From contig NZ_QJSP01000015.1 in the NCBI RefSeq assembly GCF_003217475.1, forward strand, positions 1 to 64,000: DNA of 64,000 nt. Direction: 5' to 3'. Below, piece by piece: positions 9,192 to 18,229 of this stretch (within the stretch, counting starts at the first letter, position 1; the number at the start of each line of letters is the position of its first letter). Below the pieces are notes generated by a model. It saw only the letters and a list, made by a program, of their open reading frames with translations. It did not search any database and was not told the origin of the DNA. Made by a program: the position numbers and the translations under genes. This DNA is from Williamsia limnetica. GTDB taxonomy: Bacteria; Actinomycetota; Actinomycetes; Mycobacteriales; Mycobacteriaceae.

Positions 9192-10262
9192 GTGAGTAAG
9201 CGATCTGCACTGTCCATGGCGGCAGCCGCGGCGGTGGTGGCCGCGCTCGTGTCGTGCTCGGAGGATGACGGAGACAGTGGCACCGCCGAGTCGACGTCGT
9301 CTGCCACGCCGGCAGCCGCCGAGCCGTTTGATCTCCAGGCCCACCGCGGGGGCCGAGGTGAGTACACCGAAGAGTCACTGGCAGCGTTCGACAAAGCGCT
9401 GTCGCTCGGCGTCAGCACCCTCGAGCTGGACATCGTGCTGACCGCGGACAAGCAGCCGCTGATCTGGCACGATCCGAAGATCGACGCGACGAAGTGCAGC
9501 GACACCGCGGCCGCCGAACCGGGTGATCCGCAGTTCCCCTACGTCGGCAAGCTCGTTCACGAGTTGACACTCGCCCAGGTGCGTACCCTGGATTGCGACA
9601 AAGTGCTCGAAGGCTATCCAGACGCGCAACCTGTCGTCGGCAACAAGATCGCGACTCTTCCCGAACTGTTCTCGTTGGTCGACGAACGCGGTGCTGATGC
9701 GGTGCGGTTCAACATCGAGACGAAAGTCGAGGGGGAAAATCGCGCCGAGTCGGCTGCCCCCGAGGAGTTCGTCGACGTCATCCTCTCTGCGGTCACTGCT
9801 GCAGGCAAGGTCGACCGGGTCAGTATCCAGAGCTTCGACTGGCGCACACTGCCGCTCGTACATCGGGCGCAACCTTCGGTTCCTCTGGTGGCGCTGTGGG
9901 ACGAGACGACGTGGAAGCAGGGCTCACCGTGGCTCGGGCCGGTGGACTTCGACGCCGTCGGAGGTGATGTCATCGCCGGTGTGCAGACGATCGACGGTGT
10001 GTCGATCCTGTCGCCCGGATACGTCGACCCCTACCCGGACGGCTCGGTGCCGCCGGCCGGATACAAGCTGGTCGCGAACAAGGAGTTCGTCGAGCGTGCT
10101 CACGCCGCCGGCTTCACCGTGATCCCGTGGACCGTCAACGACGCCGCGGTCATGAACGCTCAAATCGATTCCGGGGCAGACGGAATCATCACCGACTATC
10201 CGACGACGCTGCGAACGGTCATGTCTGATCGGGGTATGGCCGTACCGCCGCCGGTGCAGTAG
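9192..10262 (+). CDS. Glycerophosphodiester phosphodiesterase, lipoprotein
   Basis: 356 residues if it starts at GTG 9192, which has GGGGAGG at 9182-9188; ATGs at 9165 and 9180 lack such a site. The N-terminus is a lipoprotein signal with lipobox ALVSC, so the enzyme should be anchored outside the membrane. The GDPD domain shows HRGGRGEYTEESLAAF, LELDIVLTAD and a late DGIITDYPTTL, carrying the family's metal and substrate residues. It would cleave deacylated phospholipids to glycerol 3-phosphate and an alcohol. It stands alone and has no clear link to the flanking catabolic loci. Confidence 0.88.
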   Translation: MSKRSALSMAAAAAVVAALVSCSEDDGDSGTAESTSSATPAAAEPFDLQAHRGGRGEYTEESLAAFDKALSLGVSTLELDIVLTADKQPLIWHDPKIDATKCSDTAAAEPGDPQFPYVGKLVHELTLAQVRTLDCDKVLEGYPDAQPVVGNKIATLPELFSLVDERGADAVRFNIETKVEGENRAESAAPEEFVDVILSAVTAAGKVDRVSIQSFDWRTLPLVHRAQPSVPLVALWDETTWKQGSPWLGPVDFDAVGGDVIAGVQTIDGVSILSPGYVDPYPDGSVPPAGYKLVANKEFVERAHAAGFTVIPWTVNDAAVMNAQIDSGADGIITDYPTTLRTVMSDRGMAVPPPVQ

Positions 10263-10307
10263 CAAGCCTCACCCCGAGTGCTCCGGCTGCCGGCGCTGAG
10301 GTGAGCG

Positions 10308-10973
10308 CTACCGGGGCCCGAGGGTGGATAGCTCGATGCCATGGGTGTGGGCCATGCTGGTCAACTCCGAGAAGCGTTGCAGCGCTGCAGCCTCGCCGAC
10401 GGCAGCCGCCGTGGGTTGGTCGGTGAGTTCGCCGGACAGCGTTCGGAACACATCGTCCGAGCGACCTTCGATGGTGATGTCGGCGGTCCGGCCCGGGCCG
10501 GCCAGGGTGGTGTGTACGCCGTCGGCGCCGGCGGTGAGCAGTAGTTCGTCCCCGTCGGCCACGATGCGGACGGTCAACGGGGGATACTCGGCCTTCTCCG
10601 GATAGAGCGCCATGATGGCGAAGGCGAGCCATCGACCCTGACTGTGGTCACCGTCGATGCCGGGGGTCAGCAGGGGTACACCCCAGCGGGCGAGATCGAC
10701 CAGCACGGTCTGCAGGCCGCGGCCCCAGTCGGTCAGTGAGTACACCCGAGCAGAGACCGGGGCCGGTTGCTCCTCGGACGTGACCACTCCCGCCTCCTCG
10801 AGGGTGCGCAGGCGTTGCGCCAGCAGGTTGGTGGCAATCCCGGGCAAAGCTTTGTGCAGGTCAGAGTATCGACTGGGGGCGATCAGGAGCTCACGTACCA
10901 CCAGCATCGTCCACCGGTCGCCGATCACATCCAGAGCGCGCGACAACGCGCAGTATTCGCCGTACGACTTCAT
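10308..10973 (-). CDS. HxlR-family transcription regulator
   Basis: 221 residues starting MKSYGEYCALSRALDVIGDR, a typical HxlR N-terminus including the conserved early cysteine. The winged-helix domain fills residues 1-105; the C-terminal half (from about 115) looks like an SCP2-type ligand-binding extension. A second ATG nine bases upstream (10982) is possible, but the AGGATGG before 10973 favours the shorter form. It is divergent from the DHA2 transporter at 11027, with only 53 bases between the two starts, so it probably controls that transporter and itself. Confidence 0.85.
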   Translation of the reverse strand: MKSYGEYCALSRALDVIGDRWTMLVVRELLIAPSRYSDLHKALPGIATNLLAQRLRTLEEAGVVTSEEQPAPVSARVYSLTDWGRGLQTVLVDLARWGVPLLTPGIDGDHSQGRWLAFAIMALYPEKAEYPPLTVRIVADGDELLLTAGADGVHTTLAGPGRTADITIEGRSDDVFRTLSGELTDQPTAAAVGEAAALQRFSELTSMAHTHGIELSTLGPR

Positions 10974-10989
10974 GACTGCCATCCTACGC

Positions 10990-11026
10990 TTGACAAAAAA
11001 GAGTTTCTACTTGAAATAATAAAGCG
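10990..11026 (+). promoter_or_regulatory. AT-rich promoter/operator between HxlR gene and transporter
   Basis: TTGACA at 10990-10995 is a perfect -35 box, and AT-rich bases at 11012-11022 (TGAAATAATAA) can serve as -10. Transcription would then begin at or very near the GTG start at 11027, and no Shine-Dalgarno sequence precedes it, so the mRNA may be leaderless. TTTC-N5-GAAA at 11004-11016 is a small inverted repeat that may be the HxlR operator. The block is strikingly AT-rich for this DNA. Confidence 0.5.
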
Positions 11027-12604
11027 GTGACTTTCCTCGATAGACAACAACGAACCACTCCACGCAGGGTGGTCTTGGCCGTCCTGTGCTTGGCGACATT
11101 GACCATCAGCCTCGCCACGACAGCGATCAACGTGAGCTTGCCCTCGCTGGCGGTGGAGTTGGATGCGAACAACCGCGACCTGCAGTGGATCGTCGACGCA
11201 TACAACCTGTTGTTCGCGACCTTCGTCCTGGCATTCGGTAGCCTCAGCGACCGCTACGGCCGAAAGGGTGCATTGGTCCTGGGCTTGATCGTCTTCGGCG
11301 GCGGTGCGATCGGGGCGTCGTTCGCGACCAGCTCGACCCAGCTGATCGGCTGGCAGGCGATCATGGGTCTGGGTGCGGCGTTTGTGTACCCGACGACCCT
11401 GTCGATCCTGTCGAACATCTTCACCGAACGTTCCGACAAGGCCAAAGCCATCGGAATCTGGGGCGCCACAACGGGAATCGGCGTTGCCTGCGGTCCCATC
11501 TTGGGTGGTTGGTTGCTGGAGTCGTTCTGGTGGGGCAGTGTATTTCTCGCGCTGTCCACAGCGGCAGCTGTCGCAGTGATCGCGGCCTTGTTGTTCGTCG
11601 AAACCTCCCGAGATCCCTCGACGCCGCGCATCGACTATGGCGGTCTCGTGCTGTCTGTGCTGGCTGTCGGCACGCTGGTCTACACCGTCATCGAGGCTCC
11701 GGAACACGGATGGTTGAGCACGGTGACTCTCGGTGGTTTCGCGGTGTCGGTGGGGTTGTTTGCCGGCCTGGTGTTCTGGGAGCGCCGCCGATCGGAACCG
11801 ATGATCGACGTGACGCTGTTCACCAACATGCGGTTCACCGCCGCGAGCGCATCGGTGACGTTCGCCTACTTCGCGCTGTTCGGTTTCATCTTTCTCATCA
11901 CCCAGTACTTTCAGCTGGTCCGCGGATTCGGCCCACTCGAGACGGGGGTGAAGTTCATACCGGTCGCGACCTCCATCGCAGTGGGGTCGATCCTCGGGAC
12001 GATGCTTGCGGTTCGGTTCGGCAACAAGGTGGTGGTCTCCGGTGGGTTGGTGCTGTTCACGGTCGCCTTCCTCTGGATTTCGACACTGAGCGAGACCACG
12101 AGTTACTTCGAGATCGCATGCCAGATGATTCCGCTCGGACTCGGGTTGGGGTTGACGTCCGCACCGGCCACCGAGGCCATCATGGGTGCTGTGCCCGTGA
12201 ACAAGGCGGGAATAGGCTCGGCCATGAACGACGCCACCCGCGAGGTCGGCGGCACACTGGGTGTCGCGGTCATCGGTAGCGTCTACGCCTCGCTCTACGC
12301 TTCCGGTCTCGCAGACTCCGACAGTGTCAAGCAGCTACCTTCACAGGTGGAGTCGGCCGTCAGTGAATCCGTCGGCTCGGCGCGGATCGCTGCCGAGCAA
12401 CTCGGTGCCGCCGGCGATGTGCAAGGGGCACAGTCCGTGTCCGATGCGGCGGGCAGTGCGTTCCTCGACGGCCTGGCTGCCGGATCCTACGTTGCCGCCG
12501 CGGTCACCCTTGTGGGTGCCGTTGTTGCAGCAGCATTTCTACCGTCACGGCCGGCCCGCTCGAACTCAGATCGTCATCGTGGCGAGGAGGTCGGTGCTCG
12601 GTGA
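11027..12604 (+). CDS. DHA2-family MFS transporter (14-helix, EmrB/QacA type)
   Basis: 525 residues with the motif A loop GSLSDRYGRKGALVLG, motif C-like GATTGIGVACGPILGG and 14 predicted helices, as in drug/H+ antiporters. Residues about 425-480 form a loop rich in Ser, Ala and Glu before the last helix. It lies at the left edge of the iac locus and is divergent from an HxlR regulator. It may export a toxic indole or aromatic compound, but the sequence does not give the substrate. Confidence 0.85.
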   Translation: MTFLDRQQRTTPRRVVLAVLCLATLTISLATTAINVSLPSLAVELDANNRDLQWIVDAYNLLFATFVLAFGSLSDRYGRKGALVLGLIVFGGGAIGASFATSSTQLIGWQAIMGLGAAFVYPTTLSILSNIFTERSDKAKAIGIWGATTGIGVACGPILGGWLLESFWWGSVFLALSTAAAVAVIAALLFVETSRDPSTPRIDYGGLVLSVLAVGTLVYTVIEAPEHGWLSTVTLGGFAVSVGLFAGLVFWERRRSEPMIDVTLFTNMRFTAASASVTFAYFALFGFIFLITQYFQLVRGFGPLETGVKFIPVATSIAVGSILGTMLAVRFGNKVVVSGGLVLFTVAFLWISTLSETTSYFEIACQMIPLGLGLGLTSAPATEAIMGAVPVNKAGIGSAMNDATREVGGTLGVAVIGSVYASLYASGLADSDSVKQLPSQVESAVSESVGSARIAAEQLGAAGDVQGAQSVSDAAGSAFLDGLAAGSYVAAAVTLVGAVVAAAFLPSRPARSNSDRHRGEEVGAR

Positions 12605-12644
12605 CGCTGCGCCGCGGCGCTTTCGTCCTGCCGACAGCTCGCGA

Positions 12645-12657
12645 CTAAGGATTCTTC
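12645..12657 (+). promoter_or_regulatory. Candidate iac-regulon site E (TAAGGATTC)
   Basis: CTAAGGATTCTTC about 80 bp before the SnoaL-like gene. It resembles sites before iacA (18128), iacG (22725), iacC (24448) and the DUF485/SSS pair (29490, other strand). The shared core is TAAGGATTT with one or two changes. The FixJ-type response regulator at 20608-21267 is the best candidate to bind it; this is inference from recurrence and placement. Confidence 0.4.
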
Positions 12658-12735
12658 TCATGGTGCGGAGCGTGTTGTAGACCGTAGCGTCGGAATGGCA
12701 AGCGTGCACTGCCGCCGATGAATGGAGATTTTGCT

Positions 12736-13299
12736 GTGACGATCGATACGGACCAGGCGTTGGCTGCGTTGACTGCGCGCGTCGAGATTCTTGAGGCCGA
12801 GGCCGAGATCCGTAGGATCCAAGCCCGATACATGTTCCTGTGCGATACGCCGTGTCCTGAGTTCGGGGTCCGCGACGACGCCCACCGTATCGATCTGATC
12901 CTCGATCTGTACACCGCGGATGCGGTCTGGGAAGGCGTCGGGGAATACTACGACGGACAATTCGGTCGCGCCGAGGGACATGAGGCCATTCGCGCTCATT
13001 TTCAGAACTTCTGGGGAACGAAGCGGGAGCCCGCGCTGCTGCTGAATGCGCACTACCTCACCTCAGAGCAAATACACGTGACCGGCGACGAGGCCATCGG
13101 TCAGTGGATCCACATGCAGCCCTGGCTCTTCGCCGACGGTTCCGGGATCTTGCGATCGAGCCGGCTGAACAACGCGTTTCGCCGAGTCGATGGGACGTGG
13201 AAGATCAGCCGGACCCGGACCGAGAACGTCTTCATTGCCCCGCTGCCAGATGCTTTCGCCGAAAGTTATCCCGCCGCCTCCGTGTTGATGAAGGACTGA
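12736..13299 (+). CDS. SnoaL-like (NTF2-fold) protein, possible IacI
   Basis: 187 residues with an SnoaL-like domain: EAEAEIRRIQARYMFLCD, then IDLILDLYTADAVWEG and a C-terminal YRRV-type strand (NNAFRRVDGTWKISRTRTEN). GTG at 12736 is chosen because GGAG at 12724-12727 is eight bases away; the ATG at 12718 would place that site inside the gene. IAA clusters of Pseudomonas and Burkholderia relatives include IacI, as I recall also a SnoaL-like protein of unsettled function, and this gene fits by fold and place. It also carries one of the shared promoter sites. Similar proteins act as cyclases, isomerases or hydratases, so the reaction is open. Confidence 0.7.
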   Translation: MTIDTDQALAALTARVEILEAEAEIRRIQARYMFLCDTPCPEFGVRDDAHRIDLILDLYTADAVWEGVGEYYDGQFGRAEGHEAIRAHFQNFWGTKREPALLLNAHYLTSEQIHVTGDEAIGQWIHMQPWLFADGSGILRSSRLNNAFRRVDGTWKISRTRTENVFIAPLPDAFAESYPAASVLMKD

Positions 13300-13308
13300 C
13301 CTCTCGCC

Positions 13309-14673
13309 TCAGTTCTGTGATCGGACGTCGTTGATCAGGCCGCGCGCAGTGCGGATCCCTGATTCGATCGCCCCGTCGACGACCACACCGTTCCATCCTT
13401 TGGCCCAGTCGGCCCCGGCAAAGCGCAACCGCGTCGCCGACTCCTGGAAATGGTTCCAGCCGCTGAAGAACTGCCCCGATTTCACGGTGGCCCAAGTTTG
13501 TCCGGACCATTCGTCCGCGACCCAGTCATGGCCACCGCAGTCGATGACCTGCATACCGGACTGCCACACGTCGAGCGCTTTCTGGGCAGAGGCCACGTTG
13601 TCGAGCTCGATGGACGTGTGGTCGGATCCGAATCCGACCAGGATTGTGGTGTCGTCCTCGAGGAAATACTCGCTGCGCAGAAGTGAGATGGGGTTGTCAC
13701 CGGGTGCACCGGCGATCACCGAATGGTGCCCTTCGACCTTGATCCAGATCTTGAAACCCTGTGAGTTGGAGCCATCTCGGATGAGCCGGTTCTGGTCGTC
13801 GGACAGGGCGGGAACGAACTCGATCCGCTTCAGGGCGCCGATGGGGGCGGTGACGATGACAGCGTCTGCAGTCACGACGGTGCCGTTGTCCAATTCGACT
13901 GCGGCACCTGACGCTCCGTGTTCCACTCGGCGGACAGGAGTGCCGAGGGTGATGGTGGCTACCAACTCGGCTGCCATCGATTCGTACAGTCCGCGCATTC
14001 CGTGCACCAGCTTGAAACGCAGTGTCTGCTCGTCCATCAGCGAGCTCCGGTGATCGCTGAGTGCAGCCCAGTGTTTGGCCATCAGGGGCGACGCGGTTGA
14101 TGTGGGGCCCTGGTATCCGGCCGACCAGTACGCATCCGCGAGATCGATGTCTTCTCGGGTGAACTGTTCATCGTTTTTCAGGCAGTCCAGAACACTGCCA
14201 GAATCCGCAGCCAGAAAGCGGGCCTTGAGGTCCTCGTCGGCGCTGATGCTGTCGAGGAGGAACAGGGGATCGTGTGGAAAGGGAAAGTAGTCGCGCGAAT
14301 CCTCGCAGATCTTCTCCTGCACGCGCGCCAGCTTGGTGTCGAGGTCATGCTCGCTGCCTCTGTGCACGGTGCCGTCACTGACCCACATCGCAGTGTCGAT
14401 GTCCGGGCTCGGATAGATTTCCTGTCCGTACCGAGTGATCTCGGTCCAGATGAACGGCTGCATCCAGTGCACCCAGGTGGCGCCCATCTCCAGCTGATGA
14501 CCGACCCTGGTGTCGGTCCACGCGCGTCCGCCGATCCGGTCTCGAGCTTCGAAGATCTGAACGCTCCAGCCTGCGTTTTCCAGCTCGCGTGCGGCGGTGA
14601 GGCCGGAGAAGCCCGCCCCGACGATGATGGCCGTGGGCCGCGTTGGGTTGGTGTTGTCAGTGATGCCTGTCAT
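13309..14673 (-). CDS. Flavin monoamine oxidase
   Basis: 454 residues. The FAD-binding Rossmann motif is VGAGFSGLTAARELENAGW at 18-36 with the glutamate-bearing EARDRIGGRAWT after it; the C-terminus has the WAKGWNGVVVDGAIESG segment that normally covers the flavin. The enzyme should oxidise a primary amine to an aldehyde, ammonia and peroxide. It is divergent from an aldehyde dehydrogenase and lies inside the iac locus, so tryptamine to indole-3-acetaldehyde is the most natural reaction; other aryl-ethylamines are possible. A promoter with TTGCAT (-35) and TACGCT (-10) 17 bases apart lies upstream at 14726-14754. Confidence 0.85.
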   Translation of the reverse strand: MTGITDNTNPTRPTAIIVGAGFSGLTAARELENAGWSVQIFEARDRIGGRAWTDTRVGHQLEMGATWVHWMQPFIWTEITRYGQEIYPSPDIDTAMWVSDGTVHRGSEHDLDTKLARVQEKICEDSRDYFPFPHDPLFLLDSISADEDLKARFLAADSGSVLDCLKNDEQFTREDIDLADAYWSAGYQGPTSTASPLMAKHWAALSDHRSSLMDEQTLRFKLVHGMRGLYESMAAELVATITLGTPVRRVEHGASGAAVELDNGTVVTADAVIVTAPIGALKRIEFVPALSDDQNRLIRDGSNSQGFKIWIKVEGHHSVIAGAPGDNPISLLRSEYFLEDDTTILVGFGSDHTSIELDNVASAQKALDVWQSGMQVIDCGGHDWVADEWSGQTWATVKSGQFFSGWNHFQESATRLRFAGADWAKGWNGVVVDGAIESGIRTARGLINDVRSQN

Positions 14674-15057
14674 GGGTGACCGCCTAGGTGACTAGCGAGT
14701 GAGGTGACGCGCAGGGCTGATTCGCAGCGTAAAGTGATGACAGCTTTGATGCAACAGTTGTAGAATAAAAGGTAGAAGTCTTGACGATGACCCCTGATCG
14801 GAGGTGGGTACTGAAGAAATCTTCAGTAGCACGAGGGTTTCACCCAGTGGTGCGCTTTCGCGGCACGTGACTACGCTGACGGCACCACGCCGGGTGGCGG
14901 GGGGTGCTCGACAGGAGCCCCAAAAGCATTGACACAGTGCGGGTCTCGAAAAGATGCCGCACTAGTCGAAGAACTGGTCCGTCCGCGCGACGTGGACGTC
15001 GGCAGCTGCACGCCTCGCCGACCCGCAGCTCATCCCACCATCTACACAGGAGACACC
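14674..15057. promoter_or_regulatory. 384-base control region between amine oxidase and ALDH
   Basis: No gene is seen here. Reading toward the amine oxidase, TTGCAT at 14754-14749 and TACGCT at 14731-14726 are 17 bases apart and make a good sigma-A promoter with a leader of about 45 bases. At 14809-14828 lies TACTGAAGAAATCTTCAGTA, a palindrome of two perfect 9-base arms around AA, a likely regulator site. The AT-rich run 14760-14790 contrasts with the rest. The ALDH start is set by AGGAGAC at 15048-15054. Confidence 0.55.
14809..14828. promoter_or_regulatory. Perfect 9-bp-arm palindrome, likely operator
   Basis: TACTGAAGA-AA-TCTTCAGTA. It lies about 135 bases upstream of the amine oxidase start and 230 upstream of the aldehyde dehydrogenase start, so it could control either gene. 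I found no second copy in the window. The form suits a dimeric regulator such as a MarR- or TetR-type protein, but the cognate factor cannot be named. Confidence 0.5.
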
Positions 15058-16512
15058 ATGGTCGATCTGTCACACGTCAATACCGGACTGTTCATCGGGG
15101 GCCGATGGATTCAGCCCGAATCCGTCTACACGAGTGTGAATCCGGCTACCGGGGCATCGCTGGCGGAGATCGCCTCCGCGTCCACCGACGATGTAGACGC
15201 CGCTGTCGGTGCAGCCACCGACGCCTTCCGCGGTGATTGGGGCGCGCTGGCACCCTCCCAGAAGGGTGCGTTGCTGTACCGGCTGGCCGACCTGGTCGAG
15301 CGCGATATCGAGGTCCTGGCGCACCTCGAGTCCCTGGAGATGGGACGGCCGATCGGGATGAGCATGGCCCTGATGGTCCCGAATCTGGTTGCTTCGCTGC
15401 GCTATTACGCCGGATGGGCCGACAAGATCAACGGCGAGCACATCTCGAACGACGGCTACCTGGGAGGCCCGACGCCGACACACGCCTACACCCGTCGAGA
15501 GGCGCTGGGCGTGGTCGCGGCCATCGTGCCATGGAACGCGCCACTGATGATCCTGGGCTGGAAACTGGCCCCTGCCCTTGCGTGCGGCAACACCGTGATC
15601 GTCAAACCGTCCGAAGACGCGTCGTTGTCGATACTGCATCTGGTGGCTCTGGTCACCGAGGCAGGCTTCCCGGCCGGTACCGTCAACGTCGTTCCGGGTA
15701 CGGGTGCCGTTGCGGGCGAGGCGCTGGCGCTGCATCGGGGCGTCAAGAAGATCTCGTTCACCGGGTCGACAGCGGTGGGCCGCAGGATCCTCGAGCATTC
15801 GGCGACCAACTTCAAACGCACCGCGCTCGAGCTCGGAGGCAAGGCGCCTCAGATCATCTTCGACGATAGCGATGTGGAAGCCGCGGTGGCGGGCACAGCC
15901 ATGGGGCTCTTCTTCAATCAAGGAGAGGTCTGTGCAGCCGGCACCCGCATCATCGTGCACCGCAACGTATACGAGCAGGTGCTGGCAGGCCTGGAGAACG
16001 CTGCCAACGCGCAGGTGCTCGGTGATCCGTTCGACCCGGCGACGACGATGGGGCCACTCGTCAACGAGCGGCAACGCGACCGGGTACTCGCGTACTTCAA
16101 GGCCGGCGCCGAAGACGGTGCGCGTGTGGTCGCCGGGGGATCGGCGCCCGATCGACCCGGATTCTTCGTCGAACCGACGGTGTTCGCGGGTGACAACGAC
16201 ATGCGGGTGGCGCGCGAGGAGATCTTCGGACCGGTCGGTGTCGTCATCCCGTTCGACTCCGACGACGAAGCGGTATCCCTGGCCAACGACAACGATTACG
16301 GCTTGTCCGCCACCCTGTGGACCACCGATCTCTCCCGGGCTCACCTGCTCTCCGCCCGCATCGAGGCAGGGGCCGTTGCAGTCAACGGCTGGTCACCGCT
16401 TGCGCCGCAGTTACCCTGGGGCGGAGTCAAAGCCAGCGGTATCGGACGAGAACTCGGATATGAGGGCGTTCTCTCCTACACCGAGACCAAGACGGTCACG
16501 ATCGTCTTGTGA
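15058..16512 (+). CDS. NAD(P)-dependent aldehyde dehydrogenase
   Basis: 484 residues of the ALDH superfamily. Seen are PWNAPLMILGWKLAPALACG, the cofactor motif FTGSTAVGRRI, LELGGKAPQ with the general-base Glu, the catalytic Cys in GEVCAAGTR and EEIFGPVG near the C-terminus. ATG 15058 follows AGGAGAC; the frame is open further upstream but without initiation signals. Beside the divergent amine oxidase it would oxidise indole-3-acetaldehyde to indole-3-acetate, feeding IacA. Phenylacetaldehyde or another aryl aldehyde is an alternative substrate. Confidence 0.88.
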   Translation: MVDLSHVNTGLFIGGRWIQPESVYTSVNPATGASLAEIASASTDDVDAAVGAATDAFRGDWGALAPSQKGALLYRLADLVERDIEVLAHLESLEMGRPIGMSMALMVPNLVASLRYYAGWADKINGEHISNDGYLGGPTPTHAYTRREALGVVAAIVPWNAPLMILGWKLAPALACGNTVIVKPSEDASLSILHLVALVTEAGFPAGTVNVVPGTGAVAGEALALHRGVKKISFTGSTAVGRRILEHSATNFKRTALELGGKAPQIIFDDSDVEAAVAGTAMGLFFNQGEVCAAGTRIIVHRNVYEQVLAGLENAANAQVLGDPFDPATTMGPLVNERQRDRVLAYFKAGAEDGARVVAGGSAPDRPGFFVEPTVFAGDNDMRVAREEIFGPVGVVIPFDSDDEAVSLANDNDYGLSATLWTTDLSRAHLLSARIEAGAVAVNGWSPLAPQLPWGGVKASGIGRELGYEGVLSYTETKTVTIVL

Positions 16513-16527
16513 CCGCGGCGCGCGGAC

Positions 16528-18048
16528 CTACAACCACGATTCGGCCGTCGGCGGTGTCATCGGCAGGTCGAACTCGAAAATCGCTCCGTGAGGGTGGTGT
16601 TCGCGGGCCGTCAGGGTGCCGCCCTGACGGGTTATTATCCGGTGGCTCAACGCAAGGCCGACACCGTGACCGTTCGATTTGTCGGTGAAGGCGCCGTCGA
16701 AGATCCGTCCCTCGGGCATGTGAGAGAGACCCTTGCCGCGATCGGTGACGTTGACAATGCCCCGATTGTCTTGCCGCCGCACGGACACCGACACGACCCG
16801 TTCGGCCTCCGGCCACTGCGACATCTCGTCGATGGCGTTGAAGCAGAGATTGAGGATGACCTGGCCGGTGAGGACCCGTTCGCACACAACCTCCACCGGA
16901 TGGTCCGCCAGCGCGTAGTGCAGCGTCACGCCTTTCTCCCTGGCGCGCAGGTCGAGGAAATAGGCGCATTCGCCCACGATCTCGTTGAGGTCGGTGTGCT
17001 GCTGTGACTCCTCGAGCGTGGTGACGTACTCCCGGAGACTCCGGACGATCTGGCTGGCCCGATCGACCTGCCTCCGTGCGTTGTCCAGTCCGCGGTGGAT
17101 CTCCGCGTTCGCCGTGTCCTGATCGGCGAGTCTGCTCTGTGTTCCCGCGAGATAGTTGGTGGCAGCCGCCAGCGGCTGAGCCAATTCGTGAGCGATGGCC
17201 ATCGCCATGTCGCCCATGGCGTTGTAGCGCGCGAGATGGTTCAGGTACTGCGCGTCGCGACGATGCTCCTGCTCGGTCTCGACCAGGTCGGTGACGTCGT
17301 GACACAGCAGCAGCGAGCCGCTGAGATCGTTCTCGATGGCGATGTGTTGGCAGCTCCCTGCGTGCCACCGCCGCCGACCGCTGGGAAGTTCGAGTTCGTA
17401 CCGTAGCCCCTCGGATTCGCCGTGTTCGGCCGTCCGGCGAAGGGCGGCGCGGACGGCGTCGCGCGAGGAGCCTGCCCGGCACAGTTCGGTGAACGTTATG
17501 CCCAGCAATTCGTCTACGTCGCTGTCGAGCAGATCGGCCGCCGCGGCGCTCGCGTACGTGATCTGCCCGTCGTCGTTCAGCACGATGATCCCCTCGCTCA
17601 TGTTGCGAAGGAACGCCGACAGTCGCGCCTCGGTGCGGCTGAGATCGGCTTCGGTACGGACGAGATCGCGCCGCATGAGTGCTTCTCGTTCGATGTCGCG
17701 GAACTGCACCATGACCACCGCACGCGAAGACAACTCCACGCGGATCGCGATCGCTTCGGTCAAGATCACCCGCCCGCCTTTGGCGCGGTAGGCCCATTCG
17801 GTGACGGCCACTCCGTTGTCCACCGCGTCCTGAAGCCAGCGACGGCCGACCGATCGTCGATAGCGTTTCTCCTGGGCGCTCATCTGATGCGCCTTGAGGG
17901 GCCGGAGTTCTTCGACGCTGAACTCGAGCAACTCGGCGGCCGCCGGGTTGGCCCAGAGGATGTCCTTGGTCTCCGCGTCATGGACCAGCACGCAATACCG
18001 CAGTGAGCGCACCAACTGCTCGTAGTCGGCCGCACCGAGGTCAGGCAT
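16528..18048 (-). CDS. PAS-domain sensor histidine kinase (FixL/StyS-like)
   Basis: 506 residues without membrane helices, so a cytoplasmic sensor. Two PAS domains lie near 10-120 and 140-255, the first with LWANPAAAELL and the second with GIIVLNDDGQITYASAAAADLL. The phosphoacceptor is H287 in MAIAHELAQPLA, a HisKA form typical of FixL-like kinases, followed by N-box NLCFNAIDEM, RIFDGAFTDK and GVGLALSHRI. AGGAGG precedes the ATG. The gene is divergent from iacA and is probably the partner of the FixJ-like regulator at 20608. It likely senses an indole or a pathway intermediate; the ligand is unknown. Confidence 0.88.
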   Translation of the reverse strand: MPDLGAADYEQLVRSLRYCVLVHDAETKDILWANPAAAELLEFSVEELRPLKAHQMSAQEKRYRRSVGRRWLQDAVDNGVAVTEWAYRAKGGRVILTEAIAIRVELSSRAVVMVQFRDIEREALMRRDLVRTEADLSRTEARLSAFLRNMSEGIIVLNDDGQITYASAAAADLLDSDVDELLGITFTELCRAGSSRDAVRAALRRTAEHGESEGLRYELELPSGRRRWHAGSCQHIAIENDLSGSLLLCHDVTDLVETEQEHRRDAQYLNHLARYNAMGDMAMAIAHELAQPLAAATNYLAGTQSRLADQDTANAEIHRGLDNARRQVDRASQIVRSLREYVTTLEESQQHTDLNEIVGECAYFLDLRAREKGVTLHYALADHPVEVVCERVLTGQVILNLCFNAIDEMSQWPEAERVVSVSVRRQDNRGIVNVTDRGKGLSHMPEGRIFDGAFTDKSNGHGVGLALSHRIITRQGGTLTAREHHPHGAIFEFDLPMTPPTAESWL

Positions 18049-18127
18049 TACCGCCTCCTGTGTCGAGTCAGTGCCCGGGCAGGCAGTACTGGACTACCAG
18101 CATCAACTGATGACAAGGGCGACGCAA

Positions 18128-18142
18128 GTAAGGAATTGCTTA
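18128..18142 (+). promoter_or_regulatory. Candidate iac-regulon site A upstream of iacA
   Basis: GTAAGGAATTGCTTA, containing the inverted repeat TAAG-N6-CTTA, about 90 bp before the iacA start. A second small inverted repeat, CGGGA-AC-TCCCG, follows at 18152-18163. The TAAGGAATT core matches the TAAGGATTT-like sites found before four other transcription units of the locus. The position would suit activation of iacA and perhaps also control of the divergent kinase gene. Confidence 0.45.
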
Positions 18143-18229
18143 GTGGCTTCGCGGGAACTCCCGATACCGGTGGTGGCTGCTCCGCAATAGCGTTCACGGC
18201 AGTGCGAACCGATGAACGGAGACATGCAG

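Noticed and set aside
14929-15057. A longer N-terminus of the aldehyde dehydrogenase
   Set aside because: The extension is Arg- and Pro-rich without ALDH similarity, and AGGAGAC before ATG 15058 gives a proper start.
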